Of a stretch of DNA of 64,000 nt, positions 34,057 through 42,700 are shown piece by piece. The stretch is from Sinomonas cyclohexanicum. Its GTDB lineage: Bacteria; Actinomycetota; Actinomycetes; Actinomycetales; Micrococcaceae. Positions within the stretch are counted from its first letter, which is position 1. Every line of letters begins with the position of its first letter. Location of the stretch: contig NZ_AP024525.1 in the NCBI RefSeq assembly GCF_020886775.1, forward strand, positions 62,001-126,000. The letters are read 5' to 3'. The translations under genes and the position numbers were made by a program. Below the pieces are notes generated by a model. It was not told where the DNA came from, ran no database searches, and saw only the letters and a list, made by a program, of their open reading frames with translations.

Positions 34057-35516
34057 ATGAAGTGGCTTTCGCGACTGCTCATGGCGGCCATCGTGGGCGC
34101 AGCGGTGCTCACGTCGATGCTCGGCGGCCTGAACCCGCCGGCCGCCCTCGCCGACCCGCCCACCTCGGTGGTGGTCGAGGACACGGCGGGGGCCTCTACC
34201 GGCCTCAGTTGGATTCGGCACTCGCGAAGATCTCGTTCTACGTGCCGACCAAGGTCGTCATCTTCACCCGTGCCGGCAAGGCCGGCGACAACCTCAACGA
34301 GGCCGTGCTGCAGTTCGCCAGGGCGAACCACCCGGAGTGGATCAGCGCCGACGGGCAGAAGTGGGCCGATGGCCTGTTCATCTTCGCCCTCGACACGACC
34401 GGCAGGCAGGTCGGGACGTACTTCGGTGAGGACCGCAAGGTGGGCCTCGACGAGCAGAGGGCCATCCAGGACGACACGAAGGACCTGTTCCGCGCTGCCC
34501 AGTGGACCGACGGGACGATCGCCGGGGTGAAGTCCGCCGCGTCCCGCATCGCGCGGCCGTGGTACCTGTCCCCCGGCGCACTCATCGGCGCCGGTGCCGT
34601 GGGGCTCGTGGGACTCGGGGGAGCCGGCACGTGGATCGGTATCCGAGCATGGCGGCGCAAGAAGTTCGACGAGGCCATGAAGTCCGGCGACTCCTCGTAC
34701 TCCTCCGTGACCCTCAAACTCGAGGAGACGGAGCTCAACGCGTCCACCATCCCCGAGTCCTCTTCCTACGGCGGACTCGTCCTCGAGAAGTGGCACAGCT
34801 TCAGGGCACAGCACCGCGAGGCGACCCAGCTGAGGGACCGGCTCGAGCCCATGGGCCCTCGGGAACGGTCCCGCAGGTCCAGCCTCAAGGAGGCCAGACA
34901 GTACGAGGAGATCGCACAGACCCTCGACGGGCTCGACGACGCCATCGCGGACACCAACTCGATCCTCAACCTCGACTCCCGCTGGCGGACTGCATGGCGC
35001 AACCAGACGGACGATCTCATCGAGCAGCTCGACGGCATCGATGGCATGCTCGCCCAGGAGCGCACCGAGGGCACTCCCGAGACCGCCCAGGCGCTCCGGG
35101 CGGGGGCGGGGCTCTCCCGTGCCCAGATCGAGCGCCTCGGGGCCGGACTCGAGGACCGCAGCGTCACACCGGAGGGCGCCCTGGACGGGCTCAGGGCCGA
35201 GAGGGAGAAGCTCGGCGAACTCCTCGACCGGCACGCGGTCGCGGTCATCGACGAGCATGCGAAGAACCAGAAGGAACGGGACCTCATGCGGAAGAAGCTT
35301 GACGCATCGACCTCGTCATGGCGCTCAAGCCATCGGACCCGGGGCAGCATCCTCGATGTGGCGTACCCACAGCTGCCCGTGATCAGCATCGTGAGCTTCA
35401 ACAGCGGCATCTCGGCGGGCTACTCGGCGGTCGACTCCGCCCGCTCGTCATCCAGCACGGGATACGGCGGGAGCGGGGGGAGCTTCTCCGGCTCGGGCAG
35501 CTCATCGGGCTTCTGA
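34057..35516 (+). pseudogene. DUF5129-type membrane protein, frameshifted near its N-terminus
   Basis: ATG 34057 opens a clear signal peptide (KWLSRLLMAAIVGAAVL, cleavage after ALAD) and reads VVVEDTAGA before losing sense. The +1-type frame then reads GGLYRPQLDSALAKISFYV and continues to 35516. It has a membrane segment (PGALIGAGAVGLVGLGGAG, near residue 175), a long helical cytoplasmic part and a Gly/Ser-rich tail, as in DUF5129/TPM-like proteins. One extra base in the G run 34188-34192 would restore a full protein of about 486 aa. Whether this is a true mutation or a sequence error cannot be told here. Confidence 0.78.
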
Positions 35517-35588
35517 CCCCGGCCCGCAGGACACGCCGCCGCGCCCGGGGGAGGGGCAGCAGTCCGCGCCGATGCCCGTTGCCCGGGA

Positions 35589-36815
35589 CTACGCCCCCTG
35601 GAACCTGAGGATCCTCGCGATGGCCTCCTCGACCGCGGCCTGCCCCGCGGCGAAGGAGAGACGCACCGCGCGGCCGCCGTGCACGGCATCGAAGTCGGTG
35701 CCCGGCACGAGCGCCACGCCCTCGGACTCCAGCAGCTGGCGGGCGTACTCGCGCGAGTCCCCGAACCGGGCGAGTTGGTCCCCGAGCTCTGCGTACAGGT
35801 AGAACGCTCCGTCGGCAGGGGCGGCCGGGCCCCACCCGAGGGAGGGGAGGAAATCGAGGAGGGTCTGCCGCGTGCGGGCGTAGCCGGCGACCCACGCGTC
35901 GGCCTGCGCATACGACTCCGGCGAGAACGCCTCGACTGCGGCGAGCTGCGACGGCGCGGGCGGGCACAGTGCCACGTTGCCCGCCAGGGCATCGACGGCG
36001 CCCACGAGCTCGTCCGGCAGGAGCGCCCACCCGAGCCGCCAGCCCGTCATGCCCCAGTACTTCGAGAAGCTGGAGATGACGATCGCCTCCCGGGCGGATT
36101 CCCCGGCCAGCTCCCACGCGCACACCCCGCGCGGGCTCCGCTCGTCGGCGCCGGCGGCCCCGGGGTACGTGATGCCGTGGTAGATCTCATCGCTCACGAG
36201 CCGCGCCCCGTTCGCCGCGCACCAGTCCGCGATCGCCGTCAGCTCGTCCCGGCTGACCATCGTCCCCGTCGGATTGGCGGGCGAGGCGAGCACCACACCG
36301 GCGAGCGGCCCGCGCTCGGAGGCGGCGGCGTCGAGCATCGCGGGGGTGGGCTGGTAGCGGGTGTCGGGCCCGGCGTCGAGCTCGACGACCTCGCACCCGA
36401 GCGCCGTGAGGATGTTCCGATATGCCGGGTAGCCGGGGCGGGCCAGGGCCACGCGGTCACCGGCCTCGAATGAGGCGAGGAACGAGAGCACGAACGCCCC
36501 CGACGATCCTGTGGTCACGGCGACATGGCCAGGATCGACGTCGAGCCCGTACCAGCGGCGGTAGTGGCCCGCGATCGCCGTGCGCAGCTCGGCAGTGCCG
36601 AGGGCCGGCGTGTACGTGAGTGCCCGCCCGGACGCGTGGATCTCCGCGGCGCGCGCCGAGACGGCCGCCGGCGCGCCGCCCGAGGGCTCGCCGGCGCACA
36701 GGCTCACGACGTCGCGGCCCTGCGCCCGGAGCGCATCGACCCGGGCGAGGATGTCCATGACCGCGAACGGCGGCACCTGGGAGCGGGACGAGGGCGCGAG
36801 GCGGCGTGGGCTCAT
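35589..36815 (-). CDS. Pyridoxal-phosphate aminotransferase, class I/II
   Basis: A 408-aa PLP enzyme of the aspartate/aromatic aminotransferase fold. The Lys for PLP is in SSFSKYWGMTGWRLGW near residue 240, the Asn/Asp pair in SPANPTG and VSDEIYHG, and the C-terminal Arg in GRAVRLSFA. The substrate is unknown. ATG 36815 is used; the ribosome site is weak (CTGGGG). Confidence 0.9.
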   Translation of the reverse strand: MSPRRLAPSSRSQVPPFAVMDILARVDALRAQGRDVVSLCAGEPSGGAPAAVSARAAEIHASGRALTYTPALGTAELRTAIAGHYRRWYGLDVDPGHVAVTTGSSGAFVLSFLASFEAGDRVALARPGYPAYRNILTALGCEVVELDAGPDTRYQPTPAMLDAAASERGPLAGVVLASPANPTGTMVSRDELTAIADWCAANGARLVSDEIYHGITYPGAAGADERSPRGVCAWELAGESAREAIVISSFSKYWGMTGWRLGWALLPDELVGAVDALAGNVALCPPAPSQLAAVEAFSPESYAQADAWVAGYARTRQTLLDFLPSLGWGPAAPADGAFYLYAELGDQLARFGDSREYARQLLESEGVALVPGTDFDAVHGGRAVRLSFAAGQAAVEEAIARILRFQGA

Positions 36816-36916
36816 AGGCCCCAGCTTGTCACAGCGGTGCGCCCCGCGGCAGGCGGAAGGGAGGCAGGCGGAAGGGCCGCACGCGCGAGGGAAGCAGGCC
36901 AGGCTCGGGCCGCGGA

Positions 36917-37174
36917 CTAGGCGAGGCTGAGGAACATCTTCTCGAGCTCGGCCACATCGCCGCCGCGCTCGGGGTTCGTCAGGCACTGCTGCAGGTTGGT
37001 GGCGATGATGCTGAAGCCAGCCCGGTCCACGGCACTCGAGACGGCCGAGAGCTGTGTGATGATCGACTTGCAGTCCTGCCCTTCCTCGAGCATCCGGACC
37101 ACGGCGTTGAGCTGGCCCTGAGCGCGCTTGAGGCGGTTGACGGCGGACTTCATGGACTCGGGTTCAACGTTCAT
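36917..37174 (-). CDS. CsoR/CstR family repressor, CstR-like (persulfide sensor)
   Basis: An 85-aa all-helical repressor. The CsoR copper triad is Cys-His-Cys; here the positions are Cys35, Asn60 and Cys64, so the copper His is missing and the two Cys remain, as in persulfide-sensing CstR. The divergent neighbour is a rhodanese, the usual CstR target. ATG 37174 begins MNVEPESMKSAVNRLKRAQG. Two GGGTA-type operators fill the gap between the genes. Confidence 0.88.
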   Translation of the reverse strand: MNVEPESMKSAVNRLKRAQGQLNAVVRMLEEGQDCKSIITQLSAVSSAVDRAGFSIIATNLQQCLTNPERGGDVAELEKMFLSLA

Positions 37175-37221
37175 GGCGTCTTCTTTCTGTGCACGGGGTG
37201 TCCCGAGGGAACATTCCATTG

Positions 37222-37258
37222 TACCCCTCTGGGTATTTTGACATACCCCCAGGGGTAT
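37222..37258. promoter_or_regulatory. CstR-type operators
   Basis: ATACCCC-CA-GGGGTAT (37243-37258) is a perfect 7+7 inverted repeat, and TACCCCTCTGGGTA (37222-37235) is a second, slightly imperfect copy. Both match the ATACCCCnnGGGTAT pattern bound by CsoR/CstR proteins. They lie between the repressor and the rhodanese gene. Confidence 0.75.
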
Positions 37259-37307
37259 TGCACACTTAAGAGGCGTTCAGAACCGACAGACCCCGGAGGA
37301 GCCACAC

Positions 37308-37613
37308 ATGATCGAGGCCACGACCGCTCAGACCGCCGCCGCCGGCGAGACCGCCCAGGTGATCGACGTCCGCGAGGACTTCGAGGTAGCCGAGGGCATG
37401 GTCCCCGGCGCGCGTCATATCCCCATGGGACAGATCCCCAGCCGCCTCGACGAGCTTGACAAGGCCCGCCCCGTTTACGTCGTGTGCCGCTCCGGCAACC
37501 GCAGCGGCCGGGTCGCGGAGGCCCTCGGGTCGCTCGGCTTCGAGGTCTACAGCATGGCTGGCGGCATGATGCAGTGGCACGACGAAGGCCGCCCGGTCGT
37601 GAGCCCGGCCTGA
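37308..37613 (+). CDS. Rhodanese-domain sulfurtransferase
   Basis: A 101-aa single-domain rhodanese. The active-site loop is CRSGNRSGR with Cys60; the N-terminal VIDVREDFEVAEGMVPGARHIP is typical. It moves sulfane sulfur to thiols or sulfite in the cytoplasm. ATG 37308 follows GGAGG. It is probably controlled by the divergent CstR-like protein. Confidence 0.93.
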   Translation: MIEATTAQTAAAGETAQVIDVREDFEVAEGMVPGARHIPMGQIPSRLDELDKARPVYVVCRSGNRSGRVAEALGSLGFEVYSMAGGMMQWHDEGRPVVSPA

Positions 37614-37646
37614 TCGGGCCCCCGGGCAATTGGCCGGCCCGGGGCA

Positions 37647-37675
37647 TGGTTTTCCCCGTTACCGTTGGGTAAACT
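37647..37675 (+). promoter_or_regulatory. Candidate promoter ahead of the long hairpin
   Basis: TAAACT (37670-37675) is a -10-like hexamer with a weak -35, TGGTTT (37647-37652), at 17-bp spacing. Transcription would begin at about 37682, right at the 5' arm of the hairpin. Confidence 0.4.
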
Positions 37676-37678
37676 AGT

Positions 37679-37750
37679 GAAACCCCGCGGGGTATCGAGC
37701 CATGGTGGGGTCCCCCCTTCCCACCATGGCCCGATACTCGGCGGGGTTTC
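37679..37750 (+). other. 31-bp stem-loop (candidate small RNA or 5'-UTR hairpin)
   Basis: The arms 37679-37709 and 37720-37750 pair over 31 positions with two mismatches and one G-U, around a 10-nt C-rich loop. It is not followed by a T tract, so it is not a standard terminator for the rhodanese gene. It lies at the start of a predicted transcript and 39 bp before the SDR gene. Confidence 0.6.
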
Positions 37751-37788
37751 GTGTGCCGTCGGGGAAGCCTCGGGGTAGCGTGGGCGCT

Positions 37789-38610
37789 ATGCAGCAGGTT
37801 GCACTCGTCACCGGCGCGTCGAGCGGGATCGGCGAGGCCACCGTCCGCGCCCTCCTCGGCGTGGGCTACACCGTCTATGCCGCAGCGCGGCGCGTGGAGC
37901 GGATGGAGGCCCTTGCGCACGACGGCGCGCGCCTCCTCGCGCTCGACGTCACGGACGACCCGTCGCTCACCGACGGTGTTCGGAAGGTCCTGGCCGAGGC
38001 CGGCAGGATCGACGTGCTCGTCAACAACGCGGGCTACGGCTCGTATGGCTCCCTCGAGGAGGTGCCGCTGGAGGAGGGCAGGCGGCAGTTCGAGGTCAAC
38101 GTGTTCGGCCTCGCCCGCCTCACCCAGCTCGTGCTGCCCGGGATGAGGGAGCGCCGCTCGGGGACCATCGTCAACGTCTCCTCGATGGGCGGGCAGTTCT
38201 ACGAGCCGCTCGGCTCCTGGTACCACGCCACGAAGTTCGCGGTCGAGGGCCTCTCCGACTCCCTGCGGATCGAGCTGCGGCCCTTCGGGGTGCGCGTCAT
38301 CGTGATCCAGCCGGGGTCCATCAGGACCGAGTGGAGCGGGATTGCGCGGGAGGGGCTCCTCGCGACCTCCGGAAGCGGGCCGTATGCGAAGAATGCCCGG
38401 CGCGTGGCGGGCGTCATGAAGATGGCGGACAGGCGCGGAATGGGCTCCTCGCCCGATGTGGTCGCGAGGGCGATCGTCGAGGCGGTCCGGTCGCCCAGGC
38501 CCGCGCCACGATACCGGGCCGGCGCGGGTGCGAAGCCGCTGCTGGCCCTGCGCAAGGTCCTGCCGGACCGGGCCTACGACCTACTCGTCCGGGCCATATA
38601 TCGCCACTAG
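37789..38610 (+). CDS. Short-chain dehydrogenase/reductase, classical
   Basis: A 273-aa SDR. The NAD(P) site is VTGASSGIGEATVRALL near residue 8, then VNNAGYGSYG, the Ser in NVSSMGGQF and the catalytic YHATKFAVEGLSDSLR. The C-terminal part matches oxidoreductases annotated as 'oxidoreductase, retinol dehydrogenase-like'. ATG 37789 lies 7 nt after TAGCGT without a Shine-Dalgarno sequence, so a leaderless start is likely. Confidence 0.91.
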   Translation: MQQVALVTGASSGIGEATVRALLGVGYTVYAAARRVERMEALAHDGARLLALDVTDDPSLTDGVRKVLAEAGRIDVLVNNAGYGSYGSLEEVPLEEGRRQFEVNVFGLARLTQLVLPGMRERRSGTIVNVSSMGGQFYEPLGSWYHATKFAVEGLSDSLRIELRPFGVRVIVIQPGSIRTEWSGIAREGLLATSGSGPYAKNARRVAGVMKMADRRGMGSSPDVVARAIVEAVRSPRPAPRYRAGAGAKPLLALRKVLPDRAYDLLVRAIYRH

Positions 38611-38652
38611 CGCATATGAATGTATTCCGAATCGCACATGAAGGGGCGCGGC

Positions 38653-39195
38653 ATGGACGAGCTTGACGGCCAGTACGCGGAGGTGGAGGGACGCGGCGCG
38701 GTGACGTTCATCCGGTCCTATCCGGTGAGCGCGGAGCAGGCCTGGGCGGCCGTGAGCACACCGGAGGGGCTCGACGGGTGGTTCCCGTCCGCCGTCGCCC
38801 TCGATCACGAGGCGGAGACGGTCACGTTCAGCGGGGATCCGAACGCTGGCGCGGAAGCGCCAGCGAGCACCGGCCGGATCGTCGCCTGGGAGCCGCCGCG
38901 CCGGTGGGCCTTCGAGTGGGGCGGCGACCTCATGGAGTTCCTCGTGGAAGGCTCGGACACCGAGGTGGAGCTGACGCTTCGGAACTGGCTCGCGGACAAT
39001 TCGTCGGCCGCCCGCAACGCCGCCGGCTGGCACGTGTGCCTCGGCGAGCTCGCCAAGAAGCTCGGGGGCGTGGTCCCCGCAGGACCGCATGCGGCTCCCG
39101 GCCCGGACGGGCCGCTGGACTGGGGTGCCCTGTACGAGGGGTACGTCGAGGCCGGATTGCCGAGCGGCGCCCCGATCCCCGGCCGAGACGCCTGA
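38653..39195 (+). CDS. SRPBCC / AHSA1-like domain protein
   Basis: A soluble 180-aa START-like protein. Cues are VTFIRSYPVSAEQAWAAVSTPEGLDGWFPS, GRIVAWEPPRRWAFEWG and the C-terminal NAAGWHVCLGELAKKLGG. The ligand is unknown. ATG 38653 is preferred (AGGGG about 6 bp upstream), with ATG 38638 and 38620 as alternatives. Confidence 0.85.
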   Translation: MDELDGQYAEVEGRGAVTFIRSYPVSAEQAWAAVSTPEGLDGWFPSAVALDHEAETVTFSGDPNAGAEAPASTGRIVAWEPPRRWAFEWGGDLMEFLVEGSDTEVELTLRNWLADNSSAARNAAGWHVCLGELAKKLGGVVPAGPHAAPGPDGPLDWGALYEGYVEAGLPSGAPIPGRDA

Positions 39196-39243
39196 GGCGG
39201 CGCTCCCGGGGCGGTCAGTTGTCCCGGGACGCCTGGGTGACCA

Positions 39244-39654
39244 CTACGGCTTCTTCGCCCTGCCCTTGCCCTTGGTCGGCTCGGGGGCCGGCGTGGGAGT
39301 CAGGTCCTCGGTCGGCGTCGGCTCGGCCGTTGGGGCCGGGGCCGGGCGGGCAGCCGATTCGAGGGTCTGGAGATCCGAGCGCACTGCCGCGATGGCGTCG
39401 AGGATCTGCGACGACCGTTCGGCGCTGATCTTCCCGCTCCCCGACGCGGCCTTCGCCTCCCGCTCCAGGGAGTCGAGCTGGGCCATGCCCTCTCCGTAGC
39501 GGCCGGACGCGGCATCGGTGCGGAGCTGCTGCGCGGACGTGGCCAGGCGCGAGGAGACATCCGGGCTCACCGCCGACTGCGCGGGGGCACACCCGGCCAC
39601 GAGCGTCGCGGCGAGCCCCAGGACGGCGACGGTCCGGAGACGACGGGCGGTCAC
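39244..39654 (-). CDS. Small lipoprotein coupled to the Ser/Thr kinase
   Basis: A 136-aa protein with a signal peptide and lipobox LAATLVAGC (Cys near 22). The mature part is a short helical region (LATSAQQLRTDAASGRYGEG) and a Pro/Thr-rich, then Lys-rich tail (PTKGKGRAKKP). GTG 39654 overlaps the stop of the kinase gene (GTGA). The same LDQLERSV-type helices occur at the kinase C-terminus, so the two may act together outside the membrane. Confidence 0.8.
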   Translation of the reverse strand: MTARRLRTVAVLGLAATLVAGCAPAQSAVSPDVSSRLATSAQQLRTDAASGRYGEGMAQLDSLEREAKAASGSGKISAERSSQILDAIAAVRSDLQTLESAARPAPAPTAEPTPTEDLTPTPAPEPTKGKGRAKKP

Positions 39655-40964
39655 GGCCGCACACTCCTCTCGAGCTGGTCCAGATCCGCACCGAGCTGGC
39701 CGGACACCGACGGGGAGCCCGGCAGCGGCGGCAGGTCCGGCGGCGGAGCCGGGGCGGCCGCCCGGAGCGCGAGCGGCACGATCACCAGGAGCGCCGAGAC
39801 GACGAGCACGGCGACGGCCGCCCAGACCAGGCCACGGCGTGGCGCCCGTGTGCCCGGGGCGCGCCTTCCGTTGCGCGGTCGCGTCGGCGACGCCGCACCG
39901 TCGGCGACCTCGGGAGGCTCCGGCGCCAGCTCGGGCACAAGGCCCTCGGGCTGCCAAGCGCGCGTGTGGGGAGGGCCCTGCACCGCGCCCAGCGCGCTCG
40001 TCCGTGCCAGATGGGGTGTCTGTCGGGTCTGCGGTGCGGCCGCGGATGCGGGCATGACCTGTGTCGCCGAGCCCGTCGCGCCCCTGGGGGCGAGGGCCCG
40101 GGTGGGCACGGCGTCCCCGGCGGCGACCTCGCCGCGCAGGACGCGCGCCACCTCGGCGGCGTCCGGCCGGTCGGCGGCGTCCTGCGCCGTCATGCGCGTC
40201 AGGAGCGTGACCCAGAAGTCTCCGAGGGCGGCCGGGATCTGGGGGGAACGCATGAGGCGCGCCACGGCGGCCTCGACGGCGCCCCCCGTGAACTCCATGG
40301 ACCCCTTGAGGGCCTCGAGAAGCACGAGGCCGAGCGAGTAGATGTCCGAGGCGGGGCCGACCATCTCGCCGCGCGCCTGCTCGGGGCTCAGGTAGTTCGC
40401 GGTGCCGATCGTCGTGTTGGTCTGGGTGAGCCTCGAGGCGTCGGTGAGGCGGGCGATCCCGAAGTCAGTGAGCTTCGCGGGCCCCTGGCGCCCGGACACC
40501 GCGTCGGCGACGAGGATGTTGGCCGGCTTGATGTCCCGGTGCACGAACCCGAGCGCATGGACGTACGCGAGGGCCGCGGCGAGCTCGCCGCCCAGCCGCC
40601 GGACGTCGTCGGGCGCGAGCGGACCGCCCATGAGCCGGTGCCGCAGGTCCGTTCCGACGACGAACTCCATGACGAGGTAGACAACCTGGGCCGTCCCGTC
40701 CGCCTGAGTGTCGGTGCCGGCGTCATAGAGCCGCACGAGGCCCGGGTGGTCGAGGCGCGCGAGGACCCGCATCTCGCTGCGGCGGCGCTCCTCATGGCGG
40801 GGATCCGGGGCGTGGGCGCGGAACGTCTTCACCGCCACATCGCGCCCGAGGACCTCGTCGTGGGCCCGGTGCACGGTGGCCATCGCGCCGCTTCCGGCGA
40901 GTTCCAGGAGGCGGTACCTGCCGCCGAGGAGGACAGGCTCCAACTCGGTGTCGCTCTCGGCCAC
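39651..40964 (-). CDS. Serine/threonine protein kinase (PknB-like, no PASTA repeats)
   Basis: A 437-aa membrane kinase. The N-terminal kinase domain has a Gly-rich loop LAGSGAMATVHRA, the ATP Lys in VAVKTF, HRDIKPANI (142-150) and DFG (167-169). A Pro/Ala-rich linker follows, then one membrane helix (LVWAAVAVLVVSALLVIVPL, about 385-404) and a short extracellular tail without PASTA domains. GTG 40964 is chosen (GGGAAGG upstream); GTG 40991 is possible. Confidence 0.9.
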   Translation of the reverse strand: MAESDTELEPVLLGGRYRLLELAGSGAMATVHRAHDEVLGRDVAVKTFRAHAPDPRHEERRRSEMRVLARLDHPGLVRLYDAGTDTQADGTAQVVYLVMEFVVGTDLRHRLMGGPLAPDDVRRLGGELAAALAYVHALGFVHRDIKPANILVADAVSGRQGPAKLTDFGIARLTDASRLTQTNTTIGTANYLSPEQARGEMVGPASDIYSLGLVLLEALKGSMEFTGGAVEAAVARLMRSPQIPAALGDFWVTLLTRMTAQDAADRPDAAEVARVLRGEVAAGDAVPTRALAPRGATGSATQVMPASAAAPQTRQTPHLARTSALGAVQGPPHTRAWQPEGLVPELAPEPPEVADGAASPTRPRNGRRAPGTRAPRRGLVWAAVAVLVVSALLVIVPLALRAAAPAPPPDLPPLPGSPSVSGQLGADLDQLERSVRP

Positions 40965-41046
40965 GTCCCGCCTTCCCTCGCCCGCGGTCACACCCGGTCA
41001 AGCCTAGTGGACCCGGAGGGCAGCGGGCGCCGGCATCCACATGATG

Positions 41047-41088
41047 GAAGGTCCGGCGGCGCGACCTGCTGCGCGCCGCCGGACCTTC
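41047..41088. terminator. Strong stem-loop downstream of the aldehyde dehydrogenase gene
   Basis: A perfect 17-bp stem (41047-41063 with 41072-41088) around an 8-nt loop, GC-rich, with no clear T tract. It lies 16 bp beyond the stop codon of the minus-strand dehydrogenase. Confidence 0.75.
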
Positions 41089-41104
41089 TGGTAACCCGGG
41101 ACTC

Positions 41105-42541
41105 CTAGCCGTGGATGACCTGGGGCTGGCCGAGGGCCTTGAGGCCTTCGACGCCGAACTCGAGGCCATACCCGGACTGCTTGGCGCCGCCGAAGGGGGC
41201 CATGGGGTTCACGGCCCCGTGGTTGTTGATCCAGACGGTGCCGGACTCGAGGCGGTTGGCGACCTCCCGGGCGGCGGCCGGGTCCGCGGACCAGACGGAG
41301 GCGCCGAGGCCGACCTCGACGCCGTTGGCCATCTCCACGGCCTCGTCGATGGTGGAGTACCTGACGATGGGCAGGGCGGGGCCGAACTGCTCGCTCGCCA
41401 CGAGCGGATTGGCGTTGTCGATGTCCGCCACGAGGGTGGTGGGGTAGAAGTGGCCCGGGTCGTCCTCGTCGGGGTCGCCGCCCAGGAGGACGCGGGCCCC
41501 GGCGTCCTTCGCGGCCTGGACCAGGGAGGCGACGATCTCGTACTGGGCCCTGTTCTGCAGGGGGCCGAGCACGTTGGCCTCGTCCAGGCCCACGCCCATG
41601 GGGACGTCCTTGGCGTAGGCGGTGAGGGCGGCGCAGACGGCGTCGTAGATGTCCTCGTGGACGTAGAGGCGCTTGAGGGCCGCGCAGGTCTGCCCGGTGT
41701 TGATGAACGCGCCCCAGAACAGGCCCTCGGCGATCGCGGCCGGGTCCGCGTCGGGCAGGACGATGCCGGCGTCGTTGCCGCCGAGCTCGAGGGTCAGGCG
41801 CTTCACGGTGTCCGCGGAGGAGCGGATGATCGCCTTGCCCGTGGCGGTGGAGCCGGTGAACATGACCTTGGCGATTCCCGGGTGGGAGGACAGGCCCGCG
41901 CCGACCTCGCGGCCGCCGGAGACCACCTGCAGCACCCCGTCCGGGAGGGCCTCGTTGAGGACCCGCACGAGCGCGAGCACGGACAGCGGGGTGTACTCGG
42001 AGGGCTTGACCACCACGGTGTTGCCCATCCGCAGGGCCGGGGCGACCTGCCAGACGGTGATCATCATCGGCCAGTTCCACGGCCCGATCGCCCCGACGAC
42101 CCCGAGCGGCCGGTACTGCAGGACGGCCTTGGACCCGTCGGCCTCGACGACCGTCTCGGGCTCGAGCACGGTCGCGGCGGTTGCACGCAGCCACGCCGCG
42201 CAGGCGCCGACCTCGAACCGGGCATTCGGGCCGTTCAGCGGCTTGCCCTGCTCGCGGGAGAGCAGCCGGGCCAGCTCCTCGGCGTGAGCCTCCACCGCGT
42301 CCGCAGCGGCCAGGAGGGCCTGCGAGCGGGCCTCGTGGCCCAGCCCGGCCCAGCCCGGCTGGGCGGCCTTCGCCGTCGCGACCGCGGCCTCGAGGTCCGC
42401 CACCGTGTGCTCAGGGGCGGTGCCCACGGTCTCGCCCGTGGCCGGGTCCAGGATCTCCCGCCCGGGGGCCCCCTCGGCGGGGGCAATCGCAGCCAGAAGG
42501 GAATCGGCCAGCAGTGAATCAGTGGTCTGCAGAGTCTCCAT
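41105..42541 (-). CDS. NAD(P)-dependent aldehyde dehydrogenase
   Basis: A 478-aa aldehyde dehydrogenase with all key residues: Asn in GPWNWP, cofactor Lys in VVVKPSEYTP, Glu252 (LELGGND) and Cys286 (NTGQTCAA). The substrate cannot be read. ATG 42541 follows GAGGAGGA. It has no operon partner: a terminator lies below it and a divergent ABC exporter above. Confidence 0.92.
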   Translation of the reverse strand: METLQTTDSLLADSLLAAIAPAEGAPGREILDPATGETVGTAPEHTVADLEAAVATAKAAQPGWAGLGHEARSQALLAAADAVEAHAEELARLLSREQGKPLNGPNARFEVGACAAWLRATAATVLEPETVVEADGSKAVLQYRPLGVVGAIGPWNWPMMITVWQVAPALRMGNTVVVKPSEYTPLSVLALVRVLNEALPDGVLQVVSGGREVGAGLSSHPGIAKVMFTGSTATGKAIIRSSADTVKRLTLELGGNDAGIVLPDADPAAIAEGLFWGAFINTGQTCAALKRLYVHEDIYDAVCAALTAYAKDVPMGVGLDEANVLGPLQNRAQYEIVASLVQAAKDAGARVLLGGDPDEDDPGHFYPTTLVADIDNANPLVASEQFGPALPIVRYSTIDEAVEMANGVEVGLGASVWSADPAAAREVANRLESGTVWINNHGAVNPMAPFGGAKQSGYGLEFGVEGLKALGQPQVIHG

Positions 42542-42700
42542 GGGTGTCCTCCTCGTCGAGTCCAAGGTGTCCCTCCCAGCATCGGCCGCGGCGCGCCGTC
42601 GTGCTTGACCGCGGGTGCCGGGGACTTGTCGGAGAACGCACAGTTCGACCGGGCACATCGGCCCTAACGCGCTCGGAGGCACGCGCCTACGCTCGGTCTC

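Noticed and set aside
36917-37174. Copper-sensing CsoR
   Set aside because: The His ligand is Asn here and the neighbour is a rhodanese, not a copper pump.
37679-37750. Intrinsic terminator for the rhodanese gene
   Set aside because: The stem is strong but no T tract follows, and a -10-like box lies right before it, so a start-site hairpin is more likely.
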